A stretch of DNA of 64,000 nucleotides from Streptomyces griseus subsp. griseus (GTDB lineage: Bacteria; Actinomycetota; Actinomycetes; Streptomycetales; Streptomycetaceae). Location of the stretch: NCBI RefSeq assembly GCF_003610995.1, contig NZ_CP032543.1:744001-808000 (forward strand). The letters are read 5' to 3'. Positions 53,759-61,321 of the stretch are shown in pieces; the stretch's first letter is position 1, and every line of letters begins with the position of its first letter. The notes under the pieces are model-generated. The model worked only from the letters and a program-made list of their open reading frames with translations, did not search any database and was not told the origin of the DNA. The translations under genes were made by a program, and so were the position numbers.

Positions 53759-54292
53759 TCAGGCTGCGACGCCGAAGAGGATCACCGCGTCAGGCTCGTC
53801 GACGCTCTCCGCGCCGTTCCACTCCGACGGGTGGAGCGCCTTCGTGATCTTGGCGCAGCCCGCGCAGAGCGGCACCCACACACCGGCGACGTAGACGGGC
53901 TCAGTGCCCTCGTCCGTCGTGAAGCACTGGGCGCAGCCCGACGTCTCTCCCGCGCAGTCGCGGCAGATCACGGCTCCGTCCTCGTTGCGCACGGTCGCGA
54001 TCGTCTGCGTCTGGTCGCAGCCCTCGCACGAGTCATACTCGCGGAGACCCTGGGGGAAGATCACGGGCACGTCGTGCAGCTCCGCCAGCGCCTCCATAAT
54101 CACCGACGTCCCCACCTTCGACGCGGGGTCGGCCAGCGACGGGCCGTAGACGACGAGGGCGGCGTAGCGGCTGACGTTGGTGGAGTCGTCGGCGACGGCC
54201 ACGCTGACGCCGAACTGGTCGCAGACGTCGAAGGCCGCCGCAGTGAGGTCGTCGTGGTCGGCGCTGCCGGTGACGAGGAAGGTGTGTGCCAT
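53759..54292 (-). CDS. Unknown protein: Rossmann-like domain plus four CxxC knuckles
   Basis: 177 aa from ATG 54292, with GCAGGAG upstream. The first about 85 residues (HTFLVTGSADHDDL, YAALVVYGPSLADP, VPVIFPQGL) look like a small alpha/beta domain of the nucleotide-binding or deoxyribosyltransferase-like sort. Then follow CEGC, CRDC, CAQC and CAGC, enough for two zinc ions. It diverges from a small repressor-like gene and its promoter holds four TTGTAGGGACAA boxes, so it is tightly regulated. I do not recognise the family. Confidence 0.75.
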   Translation of the reverse strand: MAHTFLVTGSADHDDLTAAAFDVCDQFGVSVAVADDSTNVSRYAALVVYGPSLADPASKVGTSVIMEALAELHDVPVIFPQGLREYDSCEGCDQTQTIATVRNEDGAVICRDCAGETSGCAQCFTTDEGTEPVYVAGVWVPLCAGCAKITKALHPSEWNGAESVDEPDAVILFGVAA

Positions 54293-54367
54293 GATGACTC
54301 CTGCTTTCAGGAGCGAGCCCCCGTCATCGTCTGCCAGGACCGGCGGGGGTTTCGCTTTGCCGTGTTC

Positions 54368-54449
54368 TTGTAGGGACAAAGCTAGACCCCTTGTAGGGAC
54401 AAACGCAAGCGTCTTGTCCCTACAGATTTGGTTGCGGTTGTAGTGACAA
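54368..54449. promoter_or_regulatory. Four operator boxes TTGTAGGGACAA
   Basis: Copies at 54368-54379 and 54391-54402 (direct), 54414-54425 (inverted, one mismatch) and 54438-54449 (TTGTAGTGACAA), evenly spaced 23-24 bases apart. They lie between the divergent 177-aa gene and the small gene at 54468. Confidence 0.75.
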
Positions 54450-54467
54450 GATGGGTAAGGTGACCCT

Positions 54468-54686
54468 ATGACCGATCGACGCACCTACGAGACGCCCAAG
54501 AGCGTTCGCGTGCCCGCCGCTGATGAGTGGGACCCCTTCCTAGACGCTGCCAAGTCCATGAACCCTGACGGGCGTAGTCCCCGCACTCAGGTGATCCGGG
54601 AGTTCATCCGTTGGTACCTTCGGCGCCCCGGTGCACGACTCCCTGAGCGACCGCCTGCCGGCCCATGGAGCACGCCTCCGAAGTAG
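54468..54686 (+). CDS. Ribbon-helix-helix-like small DNA-binding protein
   Basis: 72 aa. YETPKSVRVPAADEWDPFLDAAKSMNPDGRSPRTQVIREFIRWYLRR reads like a strand, two helices and a basic end, as in Arc/CopG repressors. It is the only rightward gene in this half of the element and sits beside four operator boxes, so it is probably the repressor that binds them. Confidence 0.75.
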   Translation: MTDRRTYETPKSVRVPAADEWDPFLDAAKSMNPDGRSPRTQVIREFIRWYLRRPGARLPERPPAGPWSTPPK

Positions 54687-54697
54687 CGCAGCAGAGA

Positions 54698-54723
54698 GCC
54701 CCCGTCAGTCCTTCGACGGGGGC
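54698..54723 (+). terminator. Terminator between convergent genes
   Basis: GCCCCCGTC (54698-54706) pairs with GACGGGGGC (54715-54723), between the small repressor gene and the integrase stop. Confidence 0.65.
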
Positions 54724-54739
54724 ATTGTCGTGTCTGGGG

Positions 54740-56230
54740 CTACGTCTCCTCGGGTGCGGCCCATCGGATGGCGCAGCGAGCGTCACCGTTGAAGGTGCCG
54801 CCTCGTCGCGGTGCTTGTGTGACCGTGATCCTGTCGACGGCTACCCGGATCAAGTCGCGCCGCATGGGGAGGTCAGCGGCGGACCATGCTTCCGCCAGCA
54901 TCTCCGTATCGTCGAACATCGTCAGATCGACAACGCCACCACTGAACTGACCGTAGCGAGTCTGCGCGTTGGTCAGTGTCTCTTCAGCCTCCGTGACGAG
55001 GCGTGGGAAGTGCTTCCCCATCGCGCCGTCGTAGAGGCCCTTGGCCCGGTCGTTGGCCAGTCGTTCGAGCGCGGCCTCCGCAGCCTTGACGGCCGCCAAC
55101 GCCTCGTGTGCCTCCTCGGTTTCCTCCGGGGCGGTCAGCGCTGCCCATCGCTCCGCTACGGCGATCATCAACGGGTCGCCTGCTTCGACGTCGGCACGGC
55201 TAACGGTGTGCAGCCACTCGCCGTAGACGTACTCCTCGATGAGCTGGCGCATGGCGGACGCAGGGGCCGGGCACAGCTTGCCCATAGCGTGGCTGTTGCA
55301 GACGTAGGAGCGACCGCTCGTGGGCATCCGCGCTCCGCAGCCGGCGCAGCGCAGAAGGTCCGTCAACAGGTGTGTGGCCTTACCGGAACGAGGGCCGAGG
55401 GCCCCACGTTGGTGGCCGGCGTGGACGCGACGCGCCTTCGCCACCAGATCCGCGGGCACAGGTTCTACGCCGTCGGCGAAGACTCGTACGCGCTCGCCAT
55501 CCTCGTTCCGGTAAGCCACCGGCCACGTGTAGGCGCGCGACAGAGCGACTACCTGCCAGCCCTCGTATACCGGGTTGTAGACAATGCGACGCACCGTCGA
55601 TGCTCCCCACTGTCCACCCTTCGGTGACGGGATCTTGTCAGTCGTCATGCGTCGGGCGACGGATCGGGGAGCACGCCCCTCCGCAACCTCGGTCAGTACC
55701 CGGATGATCTTGCCCCAGTGCGCTCCGTGGTGGAGCTTGCCGCTCTTGTCCTTCCGGAGGCCGTACGGTGCAGCTCCGACCCACTCCCCACGTCGACGCT
55801 GCCCCTGCTTCGTGTCGCGTACTCGGTGCGAGAGGAGGTCTGACGCCGCCTTCGCCCGTTCAGCGTCGCTGATGATGCGTTCACGGTCGCGAGGATCCGC
55901 ACTGTCGAGCCGCTCGTAGTCGAAGATGAGCCGGGCGCCCGCGTCGAGAATGCGGATGACCGACCCTGCGCCCTTGCGGTCGAATCGATCTACGGCGTAG
56001 CACCAGAGGGCCGGAACCTCCTTACGCCGGAGGGCGGTAAGAGCCTTGTCGAAGTCCGGCCGCTTGGTGTCCGTCCAGGCGCTCAGGTTGTCCTTCCACA
56101 CCTTGCGCACTGTGTAGCCGTTACGTGCAGCCCAGCCACGCCCCCGCTCCTCCTGCGTGCGGAAGGTAAGGGCCTTCGTACCCTCCCGCACGATAATGCT
56201 CTTACGGAGATACAGATCGATCTCTTCCAT
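54740..56230 (-). CDS. int: Large serine integrase
   Basis: 496 aa. Resolvase N-domain with catalytic Ser11 in [12 protein letters not shown], the RPDFDKAL and YAVDRFDR blocks, then the Recombinase domain ([10 protein letters not shown] ... [25 protein letters not shown]) and a zinc ribbon with [11 protein letters not shown], Cys near VCNSH and the Cys of KLCPA. A coiled coil follows (about 375-430), which controls attP/attB specificity. Start is 45 bases from the crossover, the usual place for such int genes. It has no clear own promoter; tuf3 read-through can transcribe it. Confidence 0.95.
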   Translation of the reverse strand: MEEIDLYLRKSIIVREGTKALTFRTQEERGRGWAARNGYTVRKVWKDNLSAWTDTKRPDFDKALTALRRKEVPALWCYAVDRFDRKGAGSVIRILDAGARLIFDYERLDSADPRDRERIISDAERAKAASDLLSHRVRDTKQGQRRRGEWVGAAPYGLRKDKSGKLHHGAHWGKIIRVLTEVAEGRAPRSVARRMTTDKIPSPKGGQWGASTVRRIVYNPVYEGWQVVALSRAYTWPVAYRNEDGERVRVFADGVEPVPADLVAKARRVHAGHQRGALGPRSGKATHLLTDLLRCAGCGARMPTSGRSYVCNSHAMGKLCPAPASAMRQLIEEYVYGEWLHTVSRADVEAGDPLMIAVAERWAALTAPEETEEAHEALAAVKAAEAALERLANDRAKGLYDGAMGKHFPRLVTEAEETLTNAQTRYGQFSGGVVDLTMFDDTEMLAEAWSAADLPMRRDLIRVAVDRITVTQAPRRGGTFNGDARCAIRWAAPEET

Positions 56231-56253
56231 GCGTCCGTCCCTGAGTCGATGCC

Positions 56254-56284
56254 ATGACAGGGTAGACGAACCACGTAGTCGGCG
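56254..56284. other. Right attachment site (hybrid attP/attB)
   Basis: Element arm ATGACAGGGTA-gacgaa-CCAC, then GTA (56275-56277), then tuf3 bases gtcggcg. The arm is the inverted copy of the one at the left end. Confidence 0.85.
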
Positions 56285-56544
56285 TGGCCGGGCATGTCGA
56301 CGTGCGCGTAGTGCCGGGTGTCGGTCTCGTACTCGACGTGCGCGATGTTGATGGTGATCCCGCGCTGGGCCTCCTCGGGGGCCCGGTCGATCCGGTCGAA
56401 CGACACGTACGAGGTGGAGCCGGAGCCCCGCTCACTGAGGACCTTGGTGATGGCGGCGGTCAGGGTGGTCTTGCCGTGGTCGACGTGGCCCATGGTGCCG
56501 ATGTTGAGGTGCGGCTTGGTGCGCACGTAAGCCGTCTTGGACAT
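56275..56544 (-). pseudogene. tuf3: EF-Tu3, 5' fragment (codons 1-90)
   Basis: ATG 56544 ([26 protein letters not shown]). It keeps G1 (GHVDHGKT), G2 (RGITINIAH) and G3 (DMPGH), and breaks after Tyr90. The frame continues for 64 codons of element sequence to 56083, crossing the integrase start. That product would lack the NKxD box and domains II-III, so it cannot act in translation. The unbroken gene would encode a 391-aa divergent EF-Tu. Confidence 0.95.
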
Positions 56545-57173
56545 GGCTCGTTCCTTTGAGAACTCGAAGCTGAGAAGGAGAAGACCCCAGGGCCCCGCCG
56601 ACCCTCCCCTTGCGGGGTCCGCCGGACTGTCGGGGGAGGGTCAGCTTCGGGCGCCGCCGATGGGCGCCTCGGCAGCGGTGAACGCCGCTGCCTCTGCGAT
56701 GACCGCTGCTGCGGCCGGGGCGAGTGCCTCGGCGGCCACGGCGTTCACGGCAGCCTTCGGCGCGTCCGCGACTGCGGACTGCGCTGCGAGGAAGGCGTAC
56801 CGGAACATGCCCTGATCTTGGCCCGGCGCGGCGGTCGCGTCGAGTGGTTTTCGGCGGGAGCACGTCCACCGGCCGATGACGGGGAGACCCGGTGGGTCGC
56901 TGGGATCGCTCGGACCCCAGCGGCGCAGAGGGCACCGCTCGCCCGGTGCGGCGCGCGGTTCTTCGGGCCGCAGGCCTCCACCCGGCTTCCCTTCGTGCTG
57001 CGCCAGGTCAGCCGCTCCTTCGATGATCCGGACGTCCGGCTGAGCGCTCGGCGCGCCGCCGAGCGTGAGGTGCCGCAGGAGACCCGGATCTTGATCGGAC
57101 ACCCTCTGGGTTCCGTCGCCGGCCTGACCACACGGGGTGAGGTGAGTTGCCCGTGCCGCGAACGGCCGCCTCT
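56545..57173. other. tuf3 upstream region, about 630 bases
   Basis: It should hold the tuf3 promoter. On the minus strand there is a 55-codon Ala-rich frame (56641-56808, MFRYAFLAAQSAVADAP) with weak ribosome-site support, which may or may not be a gene. A rightward frame from 56818 has no recognisable homology. Nothing else is supported. Confidence 0.35.
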
Positions 57174-57926
57174 TCAGGCGGGGCTCAGGTTCTTGAGCGC
57201 CTCGCGCACCGACAGCGGTGACAGGCGGTCCCGGGCGCCCTCGACGAAGTCGCGTACGGCGGTGGGGTCGGTTTTGGCGTACTCCCGCAGCGCCCAGCCG
57301 ATCGCCTTGCGGATGAAGAAGTCCGGGTGGTCCGCGCGGCGCAGGCAGTGGCGGAAGAGGCGGTCGGCGTCGGTGGCTTCCTTGTGGCGGAGCTGGTGGA
57401 GCAGGGCGGTCCGCGCGACCCACAGGTCGTCGTCGTCGATCCACCGGTCCATCGCACGGCCGAGGGCCGGGTCGGCGGCGACCAGGGGCCCCGCGACATG
57501 CGCGGCGAGGGTGTCGACCGTGTCCCACCAGGGGATGGTGGTGACGAGGTGGTGCAGGACGGGCAGGAAGCCGGAGGAACAGCAGGAGACGTAGCGGCGG
57601 AGGTGGTCGACGGCGAAGTAGTGGTACTCCCGCTCCGGCAGCCGCCAGCAGCGCAGCGCGATCGCCGTGCAGTCCCGCTCGTCCGGCCGCCCGGTGCCCG
57701 CCAGTACGGCCTTGGACAGGGCCCGGCGCTGCGGGGTGGGGATGCCGAGGAACGGGGCGATGTGCTTCATGTACGCGGCGGCGCCCTCGGCCCGTACGGG
57801 GTCGGCGGCCGGGGCGTACAGCTCGGTCAGCCGGGCGAGGACGGTGTCGGCGAGCGGGCTGTCCGGTACGGCGGGGGCGGGGGCTGCGGCGGGGTCCACG
57901 CGACGCACATTACGGCGATCACACAC
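57174..57926 (-). CDS. AlkD-like DNA alkylation repair protein
   Basis: 250 aa, HEAT-like helical repeats. Recognisable blocks are MKHIAPFLGIPTPQRRAL, CWRLPEREYHYFAVDHLRRY, TIPWWDTVDTLAAHVAG and LWVARTALLHQL, as in AlkD/YhaZ-type glycosylases that remove bulky alkyl bases. WWDTVD carries the catalytic Trp/Asp region. The start may be GTG 57926 or a GTG shortly after. It diverges from the TVP38 gene. Confidence 0.9.
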   Translation of the reverse strand: MCDRRNVRRVDPAAAPAPAVPDSPLADTVLARLTELYAPAADPVRAEGAAAYMKHIAPFLGIPTPQRRALSKAVLAGTGRPDERDCTAIALRCWRLPEREYHYFAVDHLRRYVSCCSSGFLPVLHHLVTTIPWWDTVDTLAAHVAGPLVAADPALGRAMDRWIDDDDLWVARTALLHQLRHKEATDADRLFRHCLRRADHPDFFIRKAIGWALREYAKTDPTAVRDFVEGARDRLSPLSVREALKNLSPA

Positions 57927-57948
57927 CGTTTTCGGTTAGTCTCCCCGA

Positions 57949-58671
57949 ATGTTCGACCCTGTCCCCACCACCCGGCCCGCCGGCGCCACGGCCCTTCGTC
58001 GTTCGAGGGCGCTGCTCTCGCCCTGGTCCCGGTTCTCGCTGCTCGTCGCGGTGCTGCTGGGCGCCGCCTCCACGATGCTGCTGTTCGAACCACAGCAGCT
58101 GCTGGCTTCGGGCTGGCCGGAGCAGCTGACCGGCAGCGGTGCGGCGATGCTGTTCGGACTCGCGTACGGGGCACTGACCGTGGCCTTCGTGCCGCGCCCG
58201 CTGCTCAACCTCGCGGCGGGGGCGCTCTTCGGCACGCAGCTGGGGCTGGCGGCGGCCCTGGCGGGCACGGTGCTCGGCGCGGGCGTGTCGTTCATGCTGG
58301 GCCGGGTCCTCGGTCAGGACGCGCTGCGCACCCTGCTGCGCGGAAAGCTGCTCACGACCGCCGACGGGGTGCTGAGCCGGCACGGCTTCCGCTCGGTGCT
58401 GGCGCTCCGCCTCTTCCCCGGGATCCCGTTCGCCGCCGCCAACTACTGCGCCGCCACCTCCCGCATGGGCTGTCCGCCCTTCCTCCTGGCCACCGGTCTG
58501 GGCTCCATCCCGAACACGGCGGCGTACGTCATAGCGGGCAGCGAGGCCGCCTCGCCGACCTCGCCCCTCTTCCTGGCTGCGATGGGGTTCATCGTGGTCT
58601 CCGGTCTCGGCGGGGCGCTGGTGGCCTGGCGCAAACGTCATCGGCTCGGCCAGGACCCGCCGGTGGACTGA
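57949..58671 (+). CDS. TVP38/TMEM64 (DedA-related) membrane protein
   Basis: 240 aa. Hydrophobic segments at about 28-48, 65-85, 88-118, 170-190 and 200-225. Signature GAALFGTQLGLAAALAGTVLGA-like region and LRLFPGIPFAAANYCAA match SNARE-associated Golgi (PF09335) proteins, which act as lipid scramblase-like or transport proteins. It probably resides in the cell membrane; the substrate is unknown. Confidence 0.9.
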   Translation: MFDPVPTTRPAGATALRRSRALLSPWSRFSLLVAVLLGAASTMLLFEPQQLLASGWPEQLTGSGAAMLFGLAYGALTVAFVPRPLLNLAAGALFGTQLGLAAALAGTVLGAGVSFMLGRVLGQDALRTLLRGKLLTTADGVLSRHGFRSVLALRLFPGIPFAAANYCAATSRMGCPPFLLATGLGSIPNTAAYVIAGSEAASPTSPLFLAAMGFIVVSGLGGALVAWRKRHRLGQDPPVD

Positions 58672-58856
58672 GCGGGCGTCGGCACGTGGATGACCGCTGT
58701 GATCATCCTGGCGTTCACCTTCAGGCGATACGCTGCCCGCGACCTCGATCTTCCTGACGTCCTCGACCGCACTCCGTACTCCGCACGCCGCACTCTGCCG
58801 ATGGGCCCCGTCGTCCCTGGCCGATGCACGATCATTTCCGGGATGGCCAAAGCCCC

Positions 58857-59729
58857 ATGAGCTGGTTCGAATCATTCGTCCTGGGACTCGTTCAGGGACT
58901 GACCGAGTTCCTGCCGATCTCCTCCAGCGCCCATCTGCGGCTGACCGCCGCGTTCGCCGGCTGGCACGACCCGGGGGCCGCCTTTACCGCGATCACCCAG
59001 ATCGGTACGGAGGCCGCCGTGCTGATCTACTTCCGCAAGGACATCGCACGGATCGTGTCCGCCTGGTTCCGCTCGCTGACGGACAAGGAGATGCGCAGCG
59101 ACCACGACGCCCAGATGGGGTGGCTGGTCATCGTGGGGTCGATCCCCATCGGGGTGCTGGGCATCACGCTCAAGGACCAGATCGAGGGCCCGTTCCGCGA
59201 CCTGCGGCTGATCGCGACCACGCTCATCGTCATGGGCATCGTCCTCGGCATCGCCGACCGGCTGGCCGCGCGTGACGAGGTGGGCGGCAAGCACCGCGCG
59301 GTGAAGGAGCGCAAGACGCTCAAGGACCTGGGCATCCGGGACGGTCTGATCTACGGCTTCTGCCAGGCGATGGCGCTGGTCCCCGGTGTCTCGCGCTCGG
59401 GCGCGACCATCAGCGGTGGTCTGCTGATGGGCTACACCCGTGAGTCGGCCGCCCGTTACTCGTTCCTGCTGGCGATCCCCGCTGTGCTGGCCTCGGGCGT
59501 CTACGAGCTGAAGGACGTGGGCGAGGGACATGTCTCCTGGGGCCCGACGATCTTCGCGACCCTGGTGGCGTTCTTCGTCGGGTACGCCGTCATCGCATGG
59601 TTCATGAAGTTCATCACGACCAAGAGCTTCATGCCGTTCGTCTTCTACCGGGTGGCCCTCGGCATCCTGATCTTCATCCTCGTCTCGGCGGGTGTGCTGA
59701 GCCCGCACGCGGGTGAGTCGGCCGGCTGA
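58857..59729 (+). CDS. uppP: Undecaprenyl-diphosphatase
   Basis: 290 aa. UppP (BacA) recycles the lipid carrier for cell-wall synthesis and confers bacitracin tolerance. QGLTEFLPISSSAHLRL (about 14-30) and PGVSRSGATISGGLLMG (about 177-193) are the two active-site motifs (Glu, Ser, Arg). Eight hydrophobic segments. ATG 58857 is used; ATG 58824 is 11 codons earlier. Confidence 0.96.
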   Translation: MSWFESFVLGLVQGLTEFLPISSSAHLRLTAAFAGWHDPGAAFTAITQIGTEAAVLIYFRKDIARIVSAWFRSLTDKEMRSDHDAQMGWLVIVGSIPIGVLGITLKDQIEGPFRDLRLIATTLIVMGIVLGIADRLAARDEVGGKHRAVKERKTLKDLGIRDGLIYGFCQAMALVPGVSRSGATISGGLLMGYTRESAARYSFLLAIPAVLASGVYELKDVGEGHVSWGPTIFATLVAFFVGYAVIAWFMKFITTKSFMPFVFYRVALGILIFILVSAGVLSPHAGESAG

Positions 59730-59742
59730 CACACGGACGGAT

Positions 59743-59770
59743 GCCCCGCCCGGGAGCAGCCGGGCGGGGC
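59743..59770. terminator. Terminator after uppP
   Basis: Perfect 11-bp stem GCCCCGCCCGG / CCGGGCGGGGC with a 6-base loop. Confidence 0.8.
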
Positions 59771-59843
59771 CGATCCAGCAGCGCAGCAGCCAGCAGCGCG
59801 GATAGATGTCACCACCGTAGGGCGAGGGTCTGACAACGCCGGT

Positions 59844-60401
59844 TCAGCGTTCCGTGAGCCCCGTCGCCGCGAGGACCGCGTCGACGGTCTCCTCGACCGT
59901 CAGTTCCGCGTTGTCGATCCAGATTCCCTCATCGGCCAGCTCGTCACGCATCGCCTCGTCCAGGAACGACCAGTCCGTGGTGAGCGTCTTGTCCCGGGCG
60001 AGGTTGCGCTCGGCCGCCTTCGCCGCGCCCGGGGTGAGAGCCACGAAGTGCAGCGGTCCGACGGCGACCTGGCGGCGGTAGAAGCCGAGGTGGGCCCGGC
60101 GGACGACCACGTCGTCGATGACCGGCAGGAACCCGGCGCTGACGAAACTGTCCGCCAGCAGGCAGGCGTTGCGGGCCCGCAGGAAGATCTGCCGGTCCGC
60201 CTCCTCGTCCCGCTCCGGGGAAGGCCACCGCCCGCCTTTGACGATCAGCTCCTGGAGGGCGTCCACCTCGATATGGGCCGAGGCGGCGAACCGGTCGGCG
60301 AGCGCGGCGGCCACCGTGGACTTTCCGCTGCCGGGGATGCCGCTCAGCAGGACGGCTCCCGCCGCCGGTCCGGTGTCCACCGGCACCTCGCTCCAGGTCA
60401 T
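59844..60401 (-). CDS. P-loop small-molecule kinase (AAA_33 type)
   Basis: 185 aa from ATG 60401. Walker A GIPGSGKST (residues about 21-29), HIEVDALQELIVKGGRW and VIDDVVVRRAHLGFYRR suggest a kinase or phosphotransferase of the Zeta/CPT-like class. FVALTPGAAKAAERNLARDKTL is the substrate lid region. The substrate is unknown; CPT-like antibiotic resistance is possible. It diverges from the methyltransferase operon. Confidence 0.85.
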   Translation of the reverse strand: MTWSEVPVDTGPAAGAVLLSGIPGSGKSTVAAALADRFAASAHIEVDALQELIVKGGRWPSPERDEEADRQIFLRARNACLLADSFVSAGFLPVIDDVVVRRAHLGFYRRQVAVGPLHFVALTPGAAKAAERNLARDKTLTTDWSFLDEAMRDELADEGIWIDNAELTVEETVDAVLAATGLTER

Positions 60402-60580
60402 CGTCTCACCGCTCCGCTCCCGGGCGGTCCGGGCCGCCTCTGCCGGTGATCGTAGGGCACCCCGCACGGGCGGGCCGCGGGAACTTCCCGGGCCGGACCG
60501 CCGACTACTGGAGGACGAGCCCGGCGAAACAGCTGCGGCGGCACGACGGCCCCACGCGGGCCGGGAGGAGGCCGACAGGC

Positions 60581-61321
60581 ATGCAGTGGTACGAGGACGA
60601 CGCGCTCTGGTCCGATTTCGCCTCGACGATGTTCCCACCGGCCCGGGCCGAGTCCGCCGCCGCCCTCGTCGCCTCCTCGCCCCTGCTGGACTTCCCACCG
60701 GGTTCACGGGTGCTGGACCTGTGCTGCGGACCGGGTCTCTTCGTGGTGCCGCTGGCGGCGCGCGGATACGCGGTGACCGGCGTCGACCTCTCGCCCTCGA
60801 TGCTGGAGCGGGCCCGGAACGTCTGCGAGGCGGCGGGGGCGGATGTCCGCCTGGAGCGGGCCGACATGCTCACGTACGCGGAGCCCGGCGCCTTCGACGT
60901 CGTGCTGAACGTCTTCACCTCGTTCGGCTACTTCGAGGCCGCCGAGGACAACCTCCAGGTGCTCCGCAACGCGTACGAAAGCCTGGCGCCGGGCGGGCGG
61001 TTGCTGGTCGACGTGATGGGCAAGGAGGTGCTGGCGGGCTGGATCGGGCGGCCGAAGGTGGTGGACCTGCCGGACGGCGCGTACGTCGTCCAGCGCGACA
61101 CCGTCCTGGACAGCTGGCGGCGGCTGCGCACCGACTGGACGCTGGTGCGGGGGAGTTCGGCCCGCACCGCCTCGATCCACTCCTGGCTCTACTCCGCCGC
61201 CGAACTGCACGCCCTCCTCGAGGAGGCGGGCTTCGCCGACGTGGAGTGCTTCGGCGGCTTCGACGGTTCGGGGTACGACCAGCACTCGGACCGGCTCATC
61301 GTCCGGGGCAGGCGCAAGTGA
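60581..61321 (+). CDS. Class I SAM-dependent methyltransferase
   Basis: 246 aa from ATG 60581, preceded by GGGAGGAG. Motif I VLDLCCGPGLFVVPLA (about 43-58), GVDLSPSMLERAR, and LAPGGRLLVDVMGKE follow the Methyltransf_25 layout. First gene of an operon in which each stop overlaps the next start. It could methylate the amino-acid or peptide product of the following genes; the acceptor is not known. Confidence 0.9.
   Translation: MQWYEDDALWSDFASTMFPPARAESAAALVASSPLLDFPPGSRVLDLCCGPGLFVVPLAARGYAVTGVDLSPSMLERARNVCEAAGADVRLERADMLTYAEPGAFDVVLNVFTSFGYFEAAEDNLQVLRNAYESLAPGGRLLVDVMGKEVLAGWIGRPKVVDLPDGAYVVQRDTVLDSWRRLRTDWTLVRGSSARTASIHSWLYSAAELHALLEEAGFADVECFGGFDGSGYDQHSDRLIVRGRRK

Larger units (their letters stand above)
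40477..56277. mobile_element. 15.8-kb serine-integrase element (prophage remnant or phage satellite) in tuf3
   Basis: Bounded by matching half-sites inside tuf3. It carries an integrase, regulatory genes, a major capsid protein, a P27-like small terminase, a tape measure protein and about ten small genes, most read leftward. I find no large terminase, portal, prohead protease, tail tube, baseplate, lysis or replication gene. Base composition is slightly lower in GC and richer in small ORFs than the flanks. Removal restores tuf3 exactly. Confidence 0.92.

Noticed and set aside
40477-56277. Interpretation as an actinomycete integrative conjugative element, suggested by the short GntR repressor
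   Set aside because: No FtsK-like Tra, Rep or Spd genes, and the integrase is a large serine type; capsid and tape measure genes show phage ancestry.
40477-56277. Interpretation as a complete prophage
   Set aside because: Too small, and no large terminase, portal, tail tube or lysis genes were found on either strand.
56818-57594. Open plus-strand frame upstream of tuf3, considered as a transposase or enzyme remnant
   Set aside because: I could not match any frame here to a family, and its second half is antisense to the AlkD-like gene.
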